Source: MGML01 sp034416335 (GTDB lineage Bacteria > Chloroflexota > Dehalococcoidia > Dehalococcoidales > UBA2162). From it: 64,000 nt of DNA. Both the position numbers and the translations under genes were made by a program. The DNA lies in assembly GCA_034416335.1 (NCBI GenBank), contig DAOULV010000003.1:124001-188000 (forward strand), given 5' to 3'. Of this stretch, positions 43,163-51,509 are shown one piece after another. Each line of letters starts with the position of its first letter. Positions within the stretch are counted from its first letter, which is position 1. A model generated the notes under the pieces. The model was not told the DNA's origin. It saw only the letters and a program-made list of their open reading frames with translations, and did no database searches.

Positions 43163-43552
43163 ATGTTTAGAAAGAAAAAATACCTCATCGGTGGAATAAT
43201 AATATTAGCTGTACTGGGATACCTTGGATTCACGGCATTCCAGAATTCTGCGACGTATTATTATACCGTCGACGAGTTACTGACCGGCGAGAGCATATCT
43301 GTCCAGGAAAATGTCAAAGTGCAGGGGAAGGTGGTAGTCGGCTCGGTCACGGAAGATAGTTCGACTCATGATGTACACTTTACCATTGCCCATGACAATT
43401 ACAGTTTGCCGGTAATATATAACGGTGTCATTCCTGATGCATTCAAGGAAGACAATGATGTCGTTGTGGAAGGCTACCTCGAACAGGAAGGAATTTTTCA
43501 GGCGCACACCATTTCCGTTAAATGTCCTTCCAAGTACGTAGCCGAGGAATAA
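43163..43552 (+). CDS. ccmE: Cytochrome c maturation heme chaperone CcmE, CxxxY type
   Basis: 129 residues: N-terminal membrane anchor (about 6-24), then the OB-fold with V-Q-G-K-V-V-V-G and V-I-Y-N-G-V-I-P-D near 85-95. The heme-binding motif is C-P-S-K-Y near residue 122, with cysteine instead of the usual histidine of H-x3-Y. This CxxxY variant is known from some archaea and delta-proteobacteria, where heme binds through the cysteine. It carries heme from CcmABC to CcmF. First gene of the maturation operon and small compared with the proteobacterial form, without the long C-terminal tail. Confidence 0.94.
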   Translation: MFRKKKYLIGGIIILAVLGYLGFTAFQNSATYYYTVDELLTGESISVQENVKVQGKVVVGSVTEDSSTHDVHFTIAHDNYSLPVIYNGVIPDAFKEDNDVVVEGYLEQEGIFQAHTISVKCPSKYVAEE

Positions 43553-43563
43553 GGAAGGTTTCT

Positions 43564-45543
43564 GTGGCAGACATCGGATATAATTCTCTTATCCTCGCTC
43601 TGGTGATTTCACTCTATTCAACTGTAGTCTATTTCATCGGGGCTAAAAAACAAAAACAGGTGCTTATTAAAAGTGCCAGAAACGCGACGGTTGCTGCCGC
43701 GGGTCTTGTCACTTTAGCAGTCATAGTCCTTCTGTATAGCATACTCACGCACAATTTCCAGCTTGAATATGTTGTTAACTATACCAGCAGACAGATGTCC
43801 GTTCCCTATCTCATCAGCGCTTTATGGGCGGGGAATGATGGTTCGATGCTGTTCTGGGCATGGCTTCTTTCTATATGCGGAGTCCTTGTTGTATTCAGAA
43901 AGAGGCATAACACCCCGATTCTGACGGAATATTCCTTATCCGTCACCATGTTCACACTTTCATTCCTGCTTATTGTGTTGCTGTCCGTATCGAATCCGTT
44001 TATCAAATCAGCCTACGCCCCCAGCGACGGTATCGGGCTAAATCCGATGCTTGAAAACCCCGGAATGATTATTCATCCACCATTGTTACTGGCCGGATAC
44101 GTGGTTTTTACCATTCCGTTCTCCTATGCAATAGCCGCTTTAATCACCAGCCGGTTCGGTTATGATTGGATAGCCAGTATCAGAAAATGGGTAATTATCG
44201 CATGGCTTCTCCTCGGAGTCGGTAATGTAATAGGAGCCTGGTGGGCATATGTTGAGCTGGGCTGGGGCGGATACTGGGCATGGGATCCGGTTGAGAACGC
44301 AGGGCTTATGCCCTGGCTGCTGTCAACCGCCTTCCTTCATTCCATTATGATGCAGAAACGATCCGGGAATATGAAAATCTGGAATATGATCCTCATAATT
44401 TTCGCATTTATCCTGGTAATATTCGGAACTTATCTTACCCGAAGCGGAGTCCTTTCTTCGGTCCATAGTTATGCGGAAGAGGGAGTCGGGATTATGTTTG
44501 TAGTATTTATTGCTATACTTCTGGCAGGTTCTCTCGGTCTGCTTGTCGTGCGGGGTAAGGAACTGAAGAGTGAATCGGAAATCCAGTCACTGGTTTCAAG
44601 AGAAGGCACTTTTCTACTTACCAATATACTTTTTGTCCTGGCTACACTGGTAATATTCCTCGGGACTGTCTTTCCGGGAATAACTGAAGCAATAAGCGGG
44701 GCAAAAATCACCGTAGGCCCTTCTTTCTTTAACCAGGTCAACGGTCCCCTCTTTTCTCTGATAATCTTGCTTATCGGTGTATGTACTGTAATAGGCTGGA
44801 AGAACGTAAGTTTACGGAATTACTTAAAACAGATAATCTGGCCCGGTGTCCTCGCCGCCCTATGTTCCGCATTATTGTTTATTTTCTGGATAAGAGAGTG
44901 GATAGCCCTGTTTGCCTTCTTTTTCAGCGGGCTCGTTTTGTTCATAGCGTTTTCCCGCTGGTGGCGGAATATTCACTCCCGCCACAAAGCCACCGGTGAA
45001 AATTACTTTAATTCCTTTGTTTCGTTATTTACCAGAAACAAGAACCGTTACGGTGCCTATATAGTACACATCGGGATCATTATCCTCGCTATCGGAGTTA
45101 TCGGTTCATCTTTGTTTGATGTGGAAAAAACAGAGACACTGGGGATCGGTGATACTATGGAAATCGGCAACTACTCGATAACATTTAACGGTGTTGAAGA
45201 GTTTCAGACCGGTTATAAAGACATTGTTCAGGCCAACCTGATGGTAGACCACAAGGGAAATTTCCTCGACCAATTAAAGCCGGAGAGGGTATTCCATGAG
45301 TACTACAGCCAGGCTGTAACGGAGGTAGCTATCCGTTCAACCCTTGCCGAAGACCTGTATATCGCTCTCGGTGGAGTATATGAAGATGGCATGGCTTCAT
45401 TCCAGGTAAGCATAAATCCTCTCGTCGTCTGGATATGGATCGGCGGAGGTGTGCTGGCACTGGGCGGCATTATCTGCTTCTGGCCGAAAGCAGAAGGGGA
45501 TAACACCGCTGGAGACTCAGAAATAATTGCAGATGGGAGTTAA
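43564..45543 (+). CDS. ccmF: Cytochrome c heme lyase CcmF
   Basis: 659 residues, about fourteen to fifteen membrane helices, with the tryptophan-rich heme-handling WWD loop G-G-Y-W-A-W-D-P-V-E-N near residue 245. It joins heme from CcmE to apocytochrome CxxCH motifs. GTG start at 43564 follows AGGAAGG; the frame opens 42 bases earlier, inside ccmE. The C-terminal periplasmic domain is short. CcmH is not in the neighbourhood, so reduction and docking of the apocytochrome must use other proteins, perhaps the two that follow. Confidence 0.95.
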   Translation: MADIGYNSLILALVISLYSTVVYFIGAKKQKQVLIKSARNATVAAAGLVTLAVIVLLYSILTHNFQLEYVVNYTSRQMSVPYLISALWAGNDGSMLFWAWLLSICGVLVVFRKRHNTPILTEYSLSVTMFTLSFLLIVLLSVSNPFIKSAYAPSDGIGLNPMLENPGMIIHPPLLLAGYVVFTIPFSYAIAALITSRFGYDWIASIRKWVIIAWLLLGVGNVIGAWWAYVELGWGGYWAWDPVENAGLMPWLLSTAFLHSIMMQKRSGNMKIWNMILIIFAFILVIFGTYLTRSGVLSSVHSYAEEGVGIMFVVFIAILLAGSLGLLVVRGKELKSESEIQSLVSREGTFLLTNILFVLATLVIFLGTVFPGITEAISGAKITVGPSFFNQVNGPLFSLIILLIGVCTVIGWKNVSLRNYLKQIIWPGVLAALCSALLFIFWIREWIALFAFFFSGLVLFIAFSRWWRNIHSRHKATGENYFNSFVSLFTRNKNRYGAYIVHIGIIILAIGVIGSSLFDVEKTETLGIGDTMEIGNYSITFNGVEEFQTGYKDIVQANLMVDHKGNFLDQLKPERVFHEYYSQAVTEVAIRSTLAEDLYIALGGVYEDGMASFQVSINPLVVWIWIGGGVLALGGIICFWPKAEGDNTAGDSEIIADGS

Positions 45544-45555
45544 CAAGAGAGATAA

Positions 45556-45864
45556 ATGGTAATATTCGTAACGATAGTCCTTTTTATTATCGTATTCGTA
45601 TATATAGTTTACCCGTATTTCGGTAAAACTGCCGTTACCCGGGCGGAGCCTAAACCTGTTTCTCCCATAAGTAAGGTAAATACAAAACAGGTAAAGGCTC
45701 CGGAGATAAATAATGATATTGATGCGGAGATAGAAAAAAGGATAAGCAATATACGTCGTAATAAACGGAGATTCTGCCCTCAATGCGGTGCTGAAAACAG
45801 GGAGGAAAGCCGTTTCTGCGCACAATGTGGAGAAAGGCTGCCTGACGTGAAGAATGAAAATTAG
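45556..45864 (+). CDS. Membrane-anchored zinc-ribbon protein in the Ccm operon
   Basis: 102 residues: one N-terminal membrane helix (about 2-22), a proline/lysine linker, then C-P-Q-C-G and C-A-Q-C-G near 78-98, a double C-x2-C zinc ribbon facing the cytoplasm. A helical segment with E-I-E-K-R-I-S-N-I-R-R-N lies between. It sits in the slot where CcmG or CcmH would normally be, but has neither their thioredoxin fold nor their L-R-C-x-x-C motif. Possible assembly or regulatory role; function is unknown. Confidence 0.8.
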   Translation: MVIFVTIVLFIIVFVYIVYPYFGKTAVTRAEPKPVSPISKVNTKQVKAPEINNDIDAEIEKRISNIRRNKRRFCPQCGAENREESRFCAQCGERLPDVKNEN

Positions 45865-47008
45865 GCTGTTAATAATACTGCTTACGCTGACTCTGGTACC
45901 TACCCTGGCTCCCGTCACTGCCTTCGCTCAGGGTGAAGGGATAATCCGCGGGATAATTGAGAACGGTACCAGGGAAGGCAGTAGCGTTGCCGGACAAACG
46001 GTTCACCTGGTGGAATATCTCAATGAGGTGGAATCAAAGACACAGGAGACTGTTTCCGGCGATGACGGCTCGTTCAGTTTCGAAGGGCTGAATACCGGTG
46101 CGGATCACTCTTACCAGTTGAAAGCTGTTTTCCGGGAAGTGGAATATTCTACCGATCCGGAGATGTTTGATAGTGAGAACAATACACAGTCTATAAAACT
46201 GAAGGTATACGATACCACGGAAAATCCCGAGAGTATCAGTGTTATCACGTCGCATGTAATAGTCCGGGTCGAAGGTGAACGCCTTCTGGTAGATGAGTAT
46301 TATCTGTTCGGAAATGATCTGGATTACACCTATATCGGGCAACCGTCAACCTTTGAAGGAGAAGAGAGAGAGGTATTACGGTTTACGCTGCCATCCGATT
46401 TCAGTGATTTCAGTTATTCCGGTGGACAGACGGGAGACTCCGTTGTTCCTACAGATGACGGATTTGCCAGCACGGCGGCTGTTCTACCCGGAATGCAGGA
46501 GGTAGCTTTCTCCTATTCGGTAGATTATTCCGAAGGTGAATACGAATTAAACCGGAAACTCTATTATCCGGCGGCAGGTATCGACCTTATGGTTAAAGGC
46601 GAAGGTCTGGACGTGTCCGCTTCCGGATTTACAACCGGCGAACCGTTCGAGGTAGAAGGCAGTTATTACCAGCATTTCACATCCAGTGACCTTGAGTCGG
46701 GACAGATATTAGCGGTTACCTTTTCAGGAAAACCATCATCAGGCTCCAGAACGACGATTGTCTGGATAGTAGTTCTTGTCATAGCGGTAATCGGCGTTTC
46801 CGCTGTACTCTACTACCGGCGAAACAGGAATATTCCGATTGAATCATCACCCGGTAATAATGATGAAATCGATATACTGTTGAACCGTCTTGCCAGCCTT
46901 GACGATGATTTCGAAGACGGAATTATCAATGAAAATGAATACAACAATTTACGAAGCAGCCTGAAAAGTCAACTGGCTGAGCTAATGAGTCATCAGAATG
47001 AAGAATAG
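45854..47008 (+). CDS. Exported beta-domain membrane protein in the Ccm operon
   Basis: 384 residues: signal peptide (cut near T-A-F-A-Q, about 25), a CarboxypepD_reg-like beta-sandwich (about 28-120, with G-S-F-S-F-E-G-L), a second beta domain to about 290, one membrane helix near 300-322, and a short cytoplasmic tail with L-L-N-R-L-A-S-L-D-D-D-F-E-D-G-I-I-N, a SHOCT-like helical repeat. Starts inside the upstream gene with an 11-base overlap. Its second beta domain resembles that of 30387-31274. No heme or thiol motif, so a scaffold or sensor rather than an enzyme is likely. Confidence 0.78.
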   Translation: MKIRLLIILLTLTLVPTLAPVTAFAQGEGIIRGIIENGTREGSSVAGQTVHLVEYLNEVESKTQETVSGDDGSFSFEGLNTGADHSYQLKAVFREVEYSTDPEMFDSENNTQSIKLKVYDTTENPESISVITSHVIVRVEGERLLVDEYYLFGNDLDYTYIGQPSTFEGEEREVLRFTLPSDFSDFSYSGGQTGDSVVPTDDGFASTAAVLPGMQEVAFSYSVDYSEGEYELNRKLYYPAAGIDLMVKGEGLDVSASGFTTGEPFEVEGSYYQHFTSSDLESGQILAVTFSGKPSSGSRTTIVWIVVLVIAVIGVSAVLYYRRNRNIPIESSPGNNDEIDILLNRLASLDDDFEDGIINENEYNNLRSSLKSQLAELMSHQNEE

Positions 47009-47019
47009 AAGCAGAAATT

Positions 47020-47757
47020 ATGAGCGGGAATGAACTCAATGATAACGAGTCTGCAATCAGCATTGAAGGCCTGACCCGGTCATTTAACGACTATCTTGCC
47101 TTGAGAGGGATTACTGCGAAATTCCTGAGAGGAGAGAGTACGGCAGTGCTGGGACCGAATGGTGCAGGAAAAACAACGTTATTAAAAGTGCTGTCAACGG
47201 CGATTACTCCTTCCTCGGGTGAAGTAATGGTAAACAATACCAGCTTAAAGGATAAAAATCCGGAAACCCGCCGCTGCATCGGGGTCGTTTCACACCAACC
47301 TTTCCTGTACCATAACCTGACGGCGTATGAAAATCTGTCTTTCTATTGCCGGATGTATGACGTAGAGGATATGAAAAAGCGTATTACGGACGTGGTGGAT
47401 ATGGTCGGAATGACGTCACGACTTCATGATAGAGTCGGTACTTTATCTCGCGGCATGCAGCAGAGGTTGTCTATAGGACGTGCTATATTACACAAGCCGG
47501 AAATCCTCCTGCTGGATGAGCCTGATACAGGGCTGGACTGGTATGCAATGTCCTCACTCTGGGAAATAGTCAGGACCGAAGACGGCATAAATCGAACGAT
47601 AATATTCACCACCCACGACCTTGGGAGAGGTTTATCATTAAGCGAACGGATAGTAATTATTCATAAAGGTAAAATTGTTTTCGAAGCATTGAGTTCGGAA
47701 CTGGATACGGAAAAGCTTAAGGCTGAATATATCAACAATACCGGTACGAAAGAATGA
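47020..47757 (+). CDS. ccmA: Heme exporter ATP-binding protein CcmA
   Basis: 245 residues: Walker A G-P-N-G-A-G-K-T-T near 45, signature L-S-R-G-M-Q-Q-R-L, Walker B I-L-L-L-D-E-P-D-T-G-L-D, and an H-loop in F-T-T-H-D-L-G. With CcmB, CcmC and CcmD it forms the unit that loads heme onto CcmE and then releases holo-CcmE by ATP hydrolysis. Overlaps ccmB by 4 bases (ATGA). The tail beyond the H-loop is short, which fits CcmA and not the exporter ATPase at 24456. Confidence 0.92.
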   Translation: MSGNELNDNESAISIEGLTRSFNDYLALRGITAKFLRGESTAVLGPNGAGKTTLLKVLSTAITPSSGEVMVNNTSLKDKNPETRRCIGVVSHQPFLYHNLTAYENLSFYCRMYDVEDMKKRITDVVDMVGMTSRLHDRVGTLSRGMQQRLSIGRAILHKPEILLLDEPDTGLDWYAMSSLWEIVRTEDGINRTIIFTTHDLGRGLSLSERIVIIHKGKIVFEALSSELDTEKLKAEYINNTGTKE

Positions 47758-48425
47758 GATATTTTCGCAAAGTAGCAAACATACTCTGGAAGGACGTGAT
47801 TTCGGAAATGCGTACCCGGGAAATCGTGTTTTCCGTTCTGGTTTTCGCACTTCTGGTTCTCGTCATCTTTAATTTTGCATTCGGGGAGACTTTAGAAACT
47901 CTGAATTCAATCGCCCCCGGTATACTCTGGGTCACTTTTGCCTTCTCGGGAGTACTCAGTCTTAACCGCAGCTTCGTTTATGAGAAGGAAAACGGTTGTT
48001 TCGAAGCATTGATGCTTTGTCCTGTCAACCGGGATGTCATTTATGTCGGTAAAATGCTCAGCAGTCTTATTTTTATGCTGATAGTGGAGATAATTACCCT
48101 ACCCGCATTTACCTTCCTGTTCAACCTGAATGTTTTATCGTCGGAATTGATACTCATAACCTTCCTGGCAACCGTTGGATTCGCTGCCGTAGGTACTCTT
48201 TTTTCAGCGCTTGCCGTCAACACGAGAGTCCGTGAAATGGTGCTTCCAATCCTGTTTTTACCTATAATAGTTCCGCTGCTGATATGCGCAGTAAATGCTT
48301 CGACCGACGCACTGGCAGGCCAGTCATGGGGTGAAATATCCTCCTGGCTCCTGATGATCACGGCTTATGATGTAATATTTCTGGTTGTATCCTACCTGAT
48401 ATTCGAACATGTAATTGAGGAATAG
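47754..48425 (+). CDS. ccmB: Heme exporter membrane subunit CcmB
   Basis: 223 residues and six membrane helices. Y-E-K-E-N-G-C-F-E-A-L-M near residue 80 is the cytoplasmic coupling segment shared by CcmB proteins, followed by L-C-P-V-N-R, and a last helix ends near the C-terminus. Heterodimer partner of CcmA. Order A-B-C and overlap with ccmA confirm the assignment. Confidence 0.93.
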   Translation: MRYFRKVANILWKDVISEMRTREIVFSVLVFALLVLVIFNFAFGETLETLNSIAPGILWVTFAFSGVLSLNRSFVYEKENGCFEALMLCPVNRDVIYVGKMLSSLIFMLIVEIITLPAFTFLFNLNVLSSELILITFLATVGFAAVGTLFSALAVNTRVREMVLPILFLPIIVPLLICAVNASTDALAGQSWGEISSWLLMITAYDVIFLVVSYLIFEHVIEE

Positions 48426-48433
48426 AGTGGAAA

Positions 48434-49120
48434 ATGAATAAAGGACAGTTGTCGAAATTGATTTTACTTATAGCCGGGGCAGCGGCTTTCATCGCGGCTT
48501 TATGGATGGTATTTTTCTATGTTCCGACAGAAGCCAGTATGGGAGTGGTGCAGAGAATTTTCTATTTCCACGTACCGGTAGCCTGGGTTGCACTTTTATC
48601 TTACCTGATAATATTTATCGCCAGTATCATTTACCTGAGAAAACGTACCAGAAAATGGGATATAGTTGCCTATACTGCGGCTGAAATCGGTTTTATTTTC
48701 ACTACCATGTTCCTGATTACTGGATCCATCTGGGCAAAACCCGCCTGGGGAGTATGGTGGACATGGAGTCCCCGCCTGACCTCGGCTCTCGTTCTCTGGT
48801 TTATATATGTTGCATACCTGACAATTCGTTCTTATACTCAGGGAGAAGACAGAAAAGCGAGGTTCGGTGCTGCCGTGGCAATCATAGGATTTATCGATAT
48901 TCCCATCGTAATCCTTTCGATATCCATCTGGCGAACTCAGCATCCGTCAGCACTTATATTCGAGGGCGGCTTGACTCCTTCAATGCTGTTGACTCTGCAG
49001 ATTTCAATACTTGCTTTTACTTTACTTTACGCCCTGATTTTAATTCAGGGAATTCAGGTAAATAGCTCCATTTCCAGAGTAAAAGAATTTCTTAGGTTAG
49101 CGGACACGGACCGTAACTAA
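48434..49120 (+). CDS. ccmC: Heme handling protein CcmC
   Basis: 228 residues, six membrane helices, with the WWD-type loop W-G-V-W-W-T-W-S-P-R-L-T near residue 100 and conserved histidine in F-Y-F-H-V-P near 38. Places heme in the WWD domain so that CcmE can take it. Follows ccmB by 8 bases. Shorter than CcmF and lacks the long C-terminal part. It is the third system I component with a WWD motif intact in this region. Confidence 0.94.
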   Translation: MNKGQLSKLILLIAGAAAFIAALWMVFFYVPTEASMGVVQRIFYFHVPVAWVALLSYLIIFIASIIYLRKRTRKWDIVAYTAAEIGFIFTTMFLITGSIWAKPAWGVWWTWSPRLTSALVLWFIYVAYLTIRSYTQGEDRKARFGAAVAIIGFIDIPIVILSISIWRTQHPSALIFEGGLTPSMLLTLQISILAFTLLYALILIQGIQVNSSISRVKEFLRLADTDRN

Positions 49121-49133
49121 CAGGGAGGATGAT

Positions 49134-49283
49134 ATGGAAAATCTTGGATATTTATTCGCGGCTTTTACCGTTATCTGGGTTGTGGTATTCGGATACCTGT
49201 TGATATTGATGAATCGCCAGAAAAAGCTGAAAAAAATGCTCGAACAGATAGAAAACCGCGGAAGTGGTAGTGACCAGGCTTAA
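49134..49283 (+). CDS. ccmD: CcmD-like small membrane protein
   Basis: 49 residues: an aromatic-rich hydrophobic helix (about 4-26, with Y-L-F-A-A-F near the start), then a cytoplasmic basic/helical tail K-K-L-K-K-M-L. This is the usual CcmD plan, which ties CcmE to CcmC. GGGAGG lies 8 bases before the ATG, 13 bases after ccmC. Too short for ordinary gene calling. Named from position and shape, since CcmD sequence is poorly conserved. Confidence 0.85.
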   Translation: MENLGYLFAAFTVIWVVVFGYLLILMNRQKKLKKMLEQIENRGSGSDQA

Positions 49284-49326
49284 TGCCCGGTAAATAAAGT
49301 CTTATTTACCAGACGAGGAGATGAAA

Positions 49327-49992
49327 ATGAACAACAAGATTAAGGTATTACTTGCTGACGATCACGCGATTATGAGAGATGGTGTACGATCACTGTTAAG
49401 CACCTATGACGATATCGAAATAGTCGGTGAAGCAGCTGATGGTAAGGAAGCATACGAAAAGGTGATCGAGACATCACCTGACGTTGTAATTATGGATATC
49501 GGTATGTCGGGGATGGATGGACTCGAAGCTACCAGACGTATACAGAAAAAAATGCCCCAGGTTAAAGTGTTAATCTTAACTCAACATGAAAACCGCGAAT
49601 ACCTCATCTCGGCTATAAAAGCCGGCATCTCGGGATACATTCCTAAAAAAGCTATGGGTATAGACCTGATTTCCGCCGTCCGTTCTGTGTATAACGGTGA
49701 TTCATACCTTTATCCTTCGGCAACCACGGTTCTCATACAGGACTACCTGGAGCAGGTGGAGGAAGAACCGTTCGACCTTCTGACGTCGAGAGAAAGAGAG
49801 GTATTAAAACTAATTGCCGATGGTTATACCAGCAGGCAGATAGCTGACCAGCTGTTTCTCAGCCTGAAAACGGTTCTCGGACACAGGACAAGAATAATGG
49901 ATAAACTGGATATTCATAACAAAGCCGACCTGATTAAGTACGCAATCAGGAAAGGTCTCGTGGCAATCGATAATGTCGATAGTCAGTCATAG
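49327..49992 (+). CDS. NarL/LuxR-family response regulator, partner of the kinase at 50187
   Basis: 221 residues: receiver with D57 in V-I-M-D-I-G and LuxR helix-turn-helix (L-T-S-R-E-R-E-V-L-K, T-V-L-G-H-R-T-R-I-M). Start ATG 49327 is preferred over ATG 49321, because GAGGAG ends one base before the latter. It resembles 32532 more than 34582 or 39422. It follows the Ccm operon by 43 bases, so it may be read from it, and lies 195 bases before the kinase. Regulation of cytochrome maturation by this pair is inference. Confidence 0.93.
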   Translation: MNNKIKVLLADDHAIMRDGVRSLLSTYDDIEIVGEAADGKEAYEKVIETSPDVVIMDIGMSGMDGLEATRRIQKKMPQVKVLILTQHENREYLISAIKAGISGYIPKKAMGIDLISAVRSVYNGDSYLYPSATTVLIQDYLEQVEEEPFDLLTSREREVLKLIADGYTSRQIADQLFLSLKTVLGHRTRIMDKLDIHNKADLIKYAIRKGLVAIDNVDSQS

Positions 49993-50009
49993 CAGATAAA
50001 AGAAGTAGA

Positions 50010-50034
50010 GCAGGTTCCCGGAGAAAGAACCTGC
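50010..50034 (+). terminator. Terminator after the 49327 regulator
   Basis: GCAGGTTC pairs with GAACCTGC around a 9-base loop, then CCATTT. Fair stem, short T tract. Confidence 0.5.
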
Positions 50035-50186
50035 CCATTTACTAGAGAAGGTCAGTATGGAGCTAACCTTGAAACATTATAGTCACGTAACTGAATATTC
50101 CTTAAGAGGTAATTACCCTGCATTTTGTCAAAAATGTTCTGGTTTTTATCTCTCGAATGTAGTAAAAAAACAGCAGGGGTAATGAT

Positions 50187-51317
50187 ATGAGTAATAATGT
50201 AGACATTATCGGATCCAGTAACACCGACTCCATACAGGTATTGATTGATTCCCTGCCATTTTACGTACTGCTTGTCGACGAGCAGCATAATATCATTAAA
50301 GCTAATACGGCCGTCCTTAACCAGCTGGGGTTCGTTCCGGAGGATATAATCGGTAAATATTGCCCGAGGGTAATTCATGGTATAAATACACCTTTTCATG
50401 GATGCCCTCTGGAAGAATCGGTCGAAACCGGAGAAGCGCTCGAAAGGGAGGTTTTTGACGATAACTCCGGACGCTGGCTCAGCTCTGCGATTTATCCGAC
50501 GAATCTTATGACTACGGAAGGTCATAAGGTATATTTTCATATGGTGCTGGATATCTCCGAAAAGAAATCTGCAGAAGAAGAGACAAGCCTTTCCAGTGAA
50601 AGGCTTAGAAGCCTTTCGGCATACCTGGAAATGGTTGTCGAGGAAGAAAGACAGAAAATCGCCAGAGATTTACATGATGATATCAGCCAGGTGATAGCAA
50701 GCATAAATGCTCATCTATCGACCGCAGTGATAAAGCTGCCTGAAGGTGCGGAAGAATCCAAGATGATACTGCAGAAGACCCAGGATTTTTCCGTTCAGCT
50801 GCTGGACAGAATTCACAGGCTAATTTATCAACTCAGGCCCACAATTCTGGATGATTTCGGATTGATTGCCGCAGTGGAGTGGCTGTCTCACAACAGCCTT
50901 GAGATATCCGGTATTTCCGTCGACATTAAAATCAGCGGTCAGGAAACTGACCTTTCATCGGAATTGAGGACTATCCTGTTCAGAGTATTTCAGGAAATAT
51001 TCAGCAATATACTGAAACATGCGAATGCTGGAAAAGTCTATGTACGGATATATTTCTGGAAAAATCATCTCAGAATAAATATTAAGGATGATGGCGTTGG
51101 ATTTGAAGTAAATGAAGCTATCAATTCGAAGGAAAGACCCCGAGGTCTGGGATTAATCGGGATGAAAGAACGTATCGATTATCTCAACGGTGATATAAAT
51201 ATCGCGTCGGTACCGGGTAAAGGTACTGAAATAGTAATAAAGGTCCCTTATAGATACAAGACGCGGCGTAAGAGAAAAGGCAATAACCAGTATCTCTGGT
51301 CAAAGAATTCTGTATAA
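50187..51317 (+). CDS. PAS sensor histidine kinase (HisKA_3 type) with Cys/His-bearing PAS
   Basis: 376 residues, cytoplasmic. PAS domain (about 12-125) with C59-P-R-V-I-H64 and F-H-G-C73-P. Phosphorylated H163 lies in A-R-D-L-H-D-D-I-S-Q. HATPase with N near 275 and D-D-G-V-G-F, G-L-G-L-I-G-M. The plan matches the kinase at 33225, and the shared C-H-x-C-P block hints at a redox or metal sensing PAS. Acts with the regulator just upstream. The C-terminus is basic and extends about 20 residues beyond the ATPase domain. Confidence 0.93.
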   Translation: MSNNVDIIGSSNTDSIQVLIDSLPFYVLLVDEQHNIIKANTAVLNQLGFVPEDIIGKYCPRVIHGINTPFHGCPLEESVETGEALEREVFDDNSGRWLSSAIYPTNLMTTEGHKVYFHMVLDISEKKSAEEETSLSSERLRSLSAYLEMVVEEERQKIARDLHDDISQVIASINAHLSTAVIKLPEGAEESKMILQKTQDFSVQLLDRIHRLIYQLRPTILDDFGLIAAVEWLSHNSLEISGISVDIKISGQETDLSSELRTILFRVFQEIFSNILKHANAGKVYVRIYFWKNHLRINIKDDGVGFEVNEAINSKERPRGLGLIGMKERIDYLNGDINIASVPGKGTEIVIKVPYRYKTRRKRKGNNQYLWSKNSV

Positions 51318-51408
51318 TAAAACTGAATACAGGTTCATCTCATTCGTGACTTTTTTCACACAGGAAATAATACTGCATCTCGTTTCTTTTACTTCGTATC
51401 GGTTTTTG

Positions 51409-51437
51409 TTGACATTCCGATATCACCGACCTAGTAT
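51409..51437 (+). promoter_or_regulatory. Sigma-70 promoter for the glycosyltransferase-galT unit
   Basis: TTGACA (51409-51414) and TAGTAT (51432-51437), spacer 17. Predicted start near 51444, leader about 66 bases before the ATG at 51510. Confidence 0.6.
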
Positions 51438-51509
51438 GATTTATAATAGAGTGACTAATCGGGCTGAACAGACGAAATTCGGCGTTTTCCGGAACGCAGG
51501 GATAAATAT

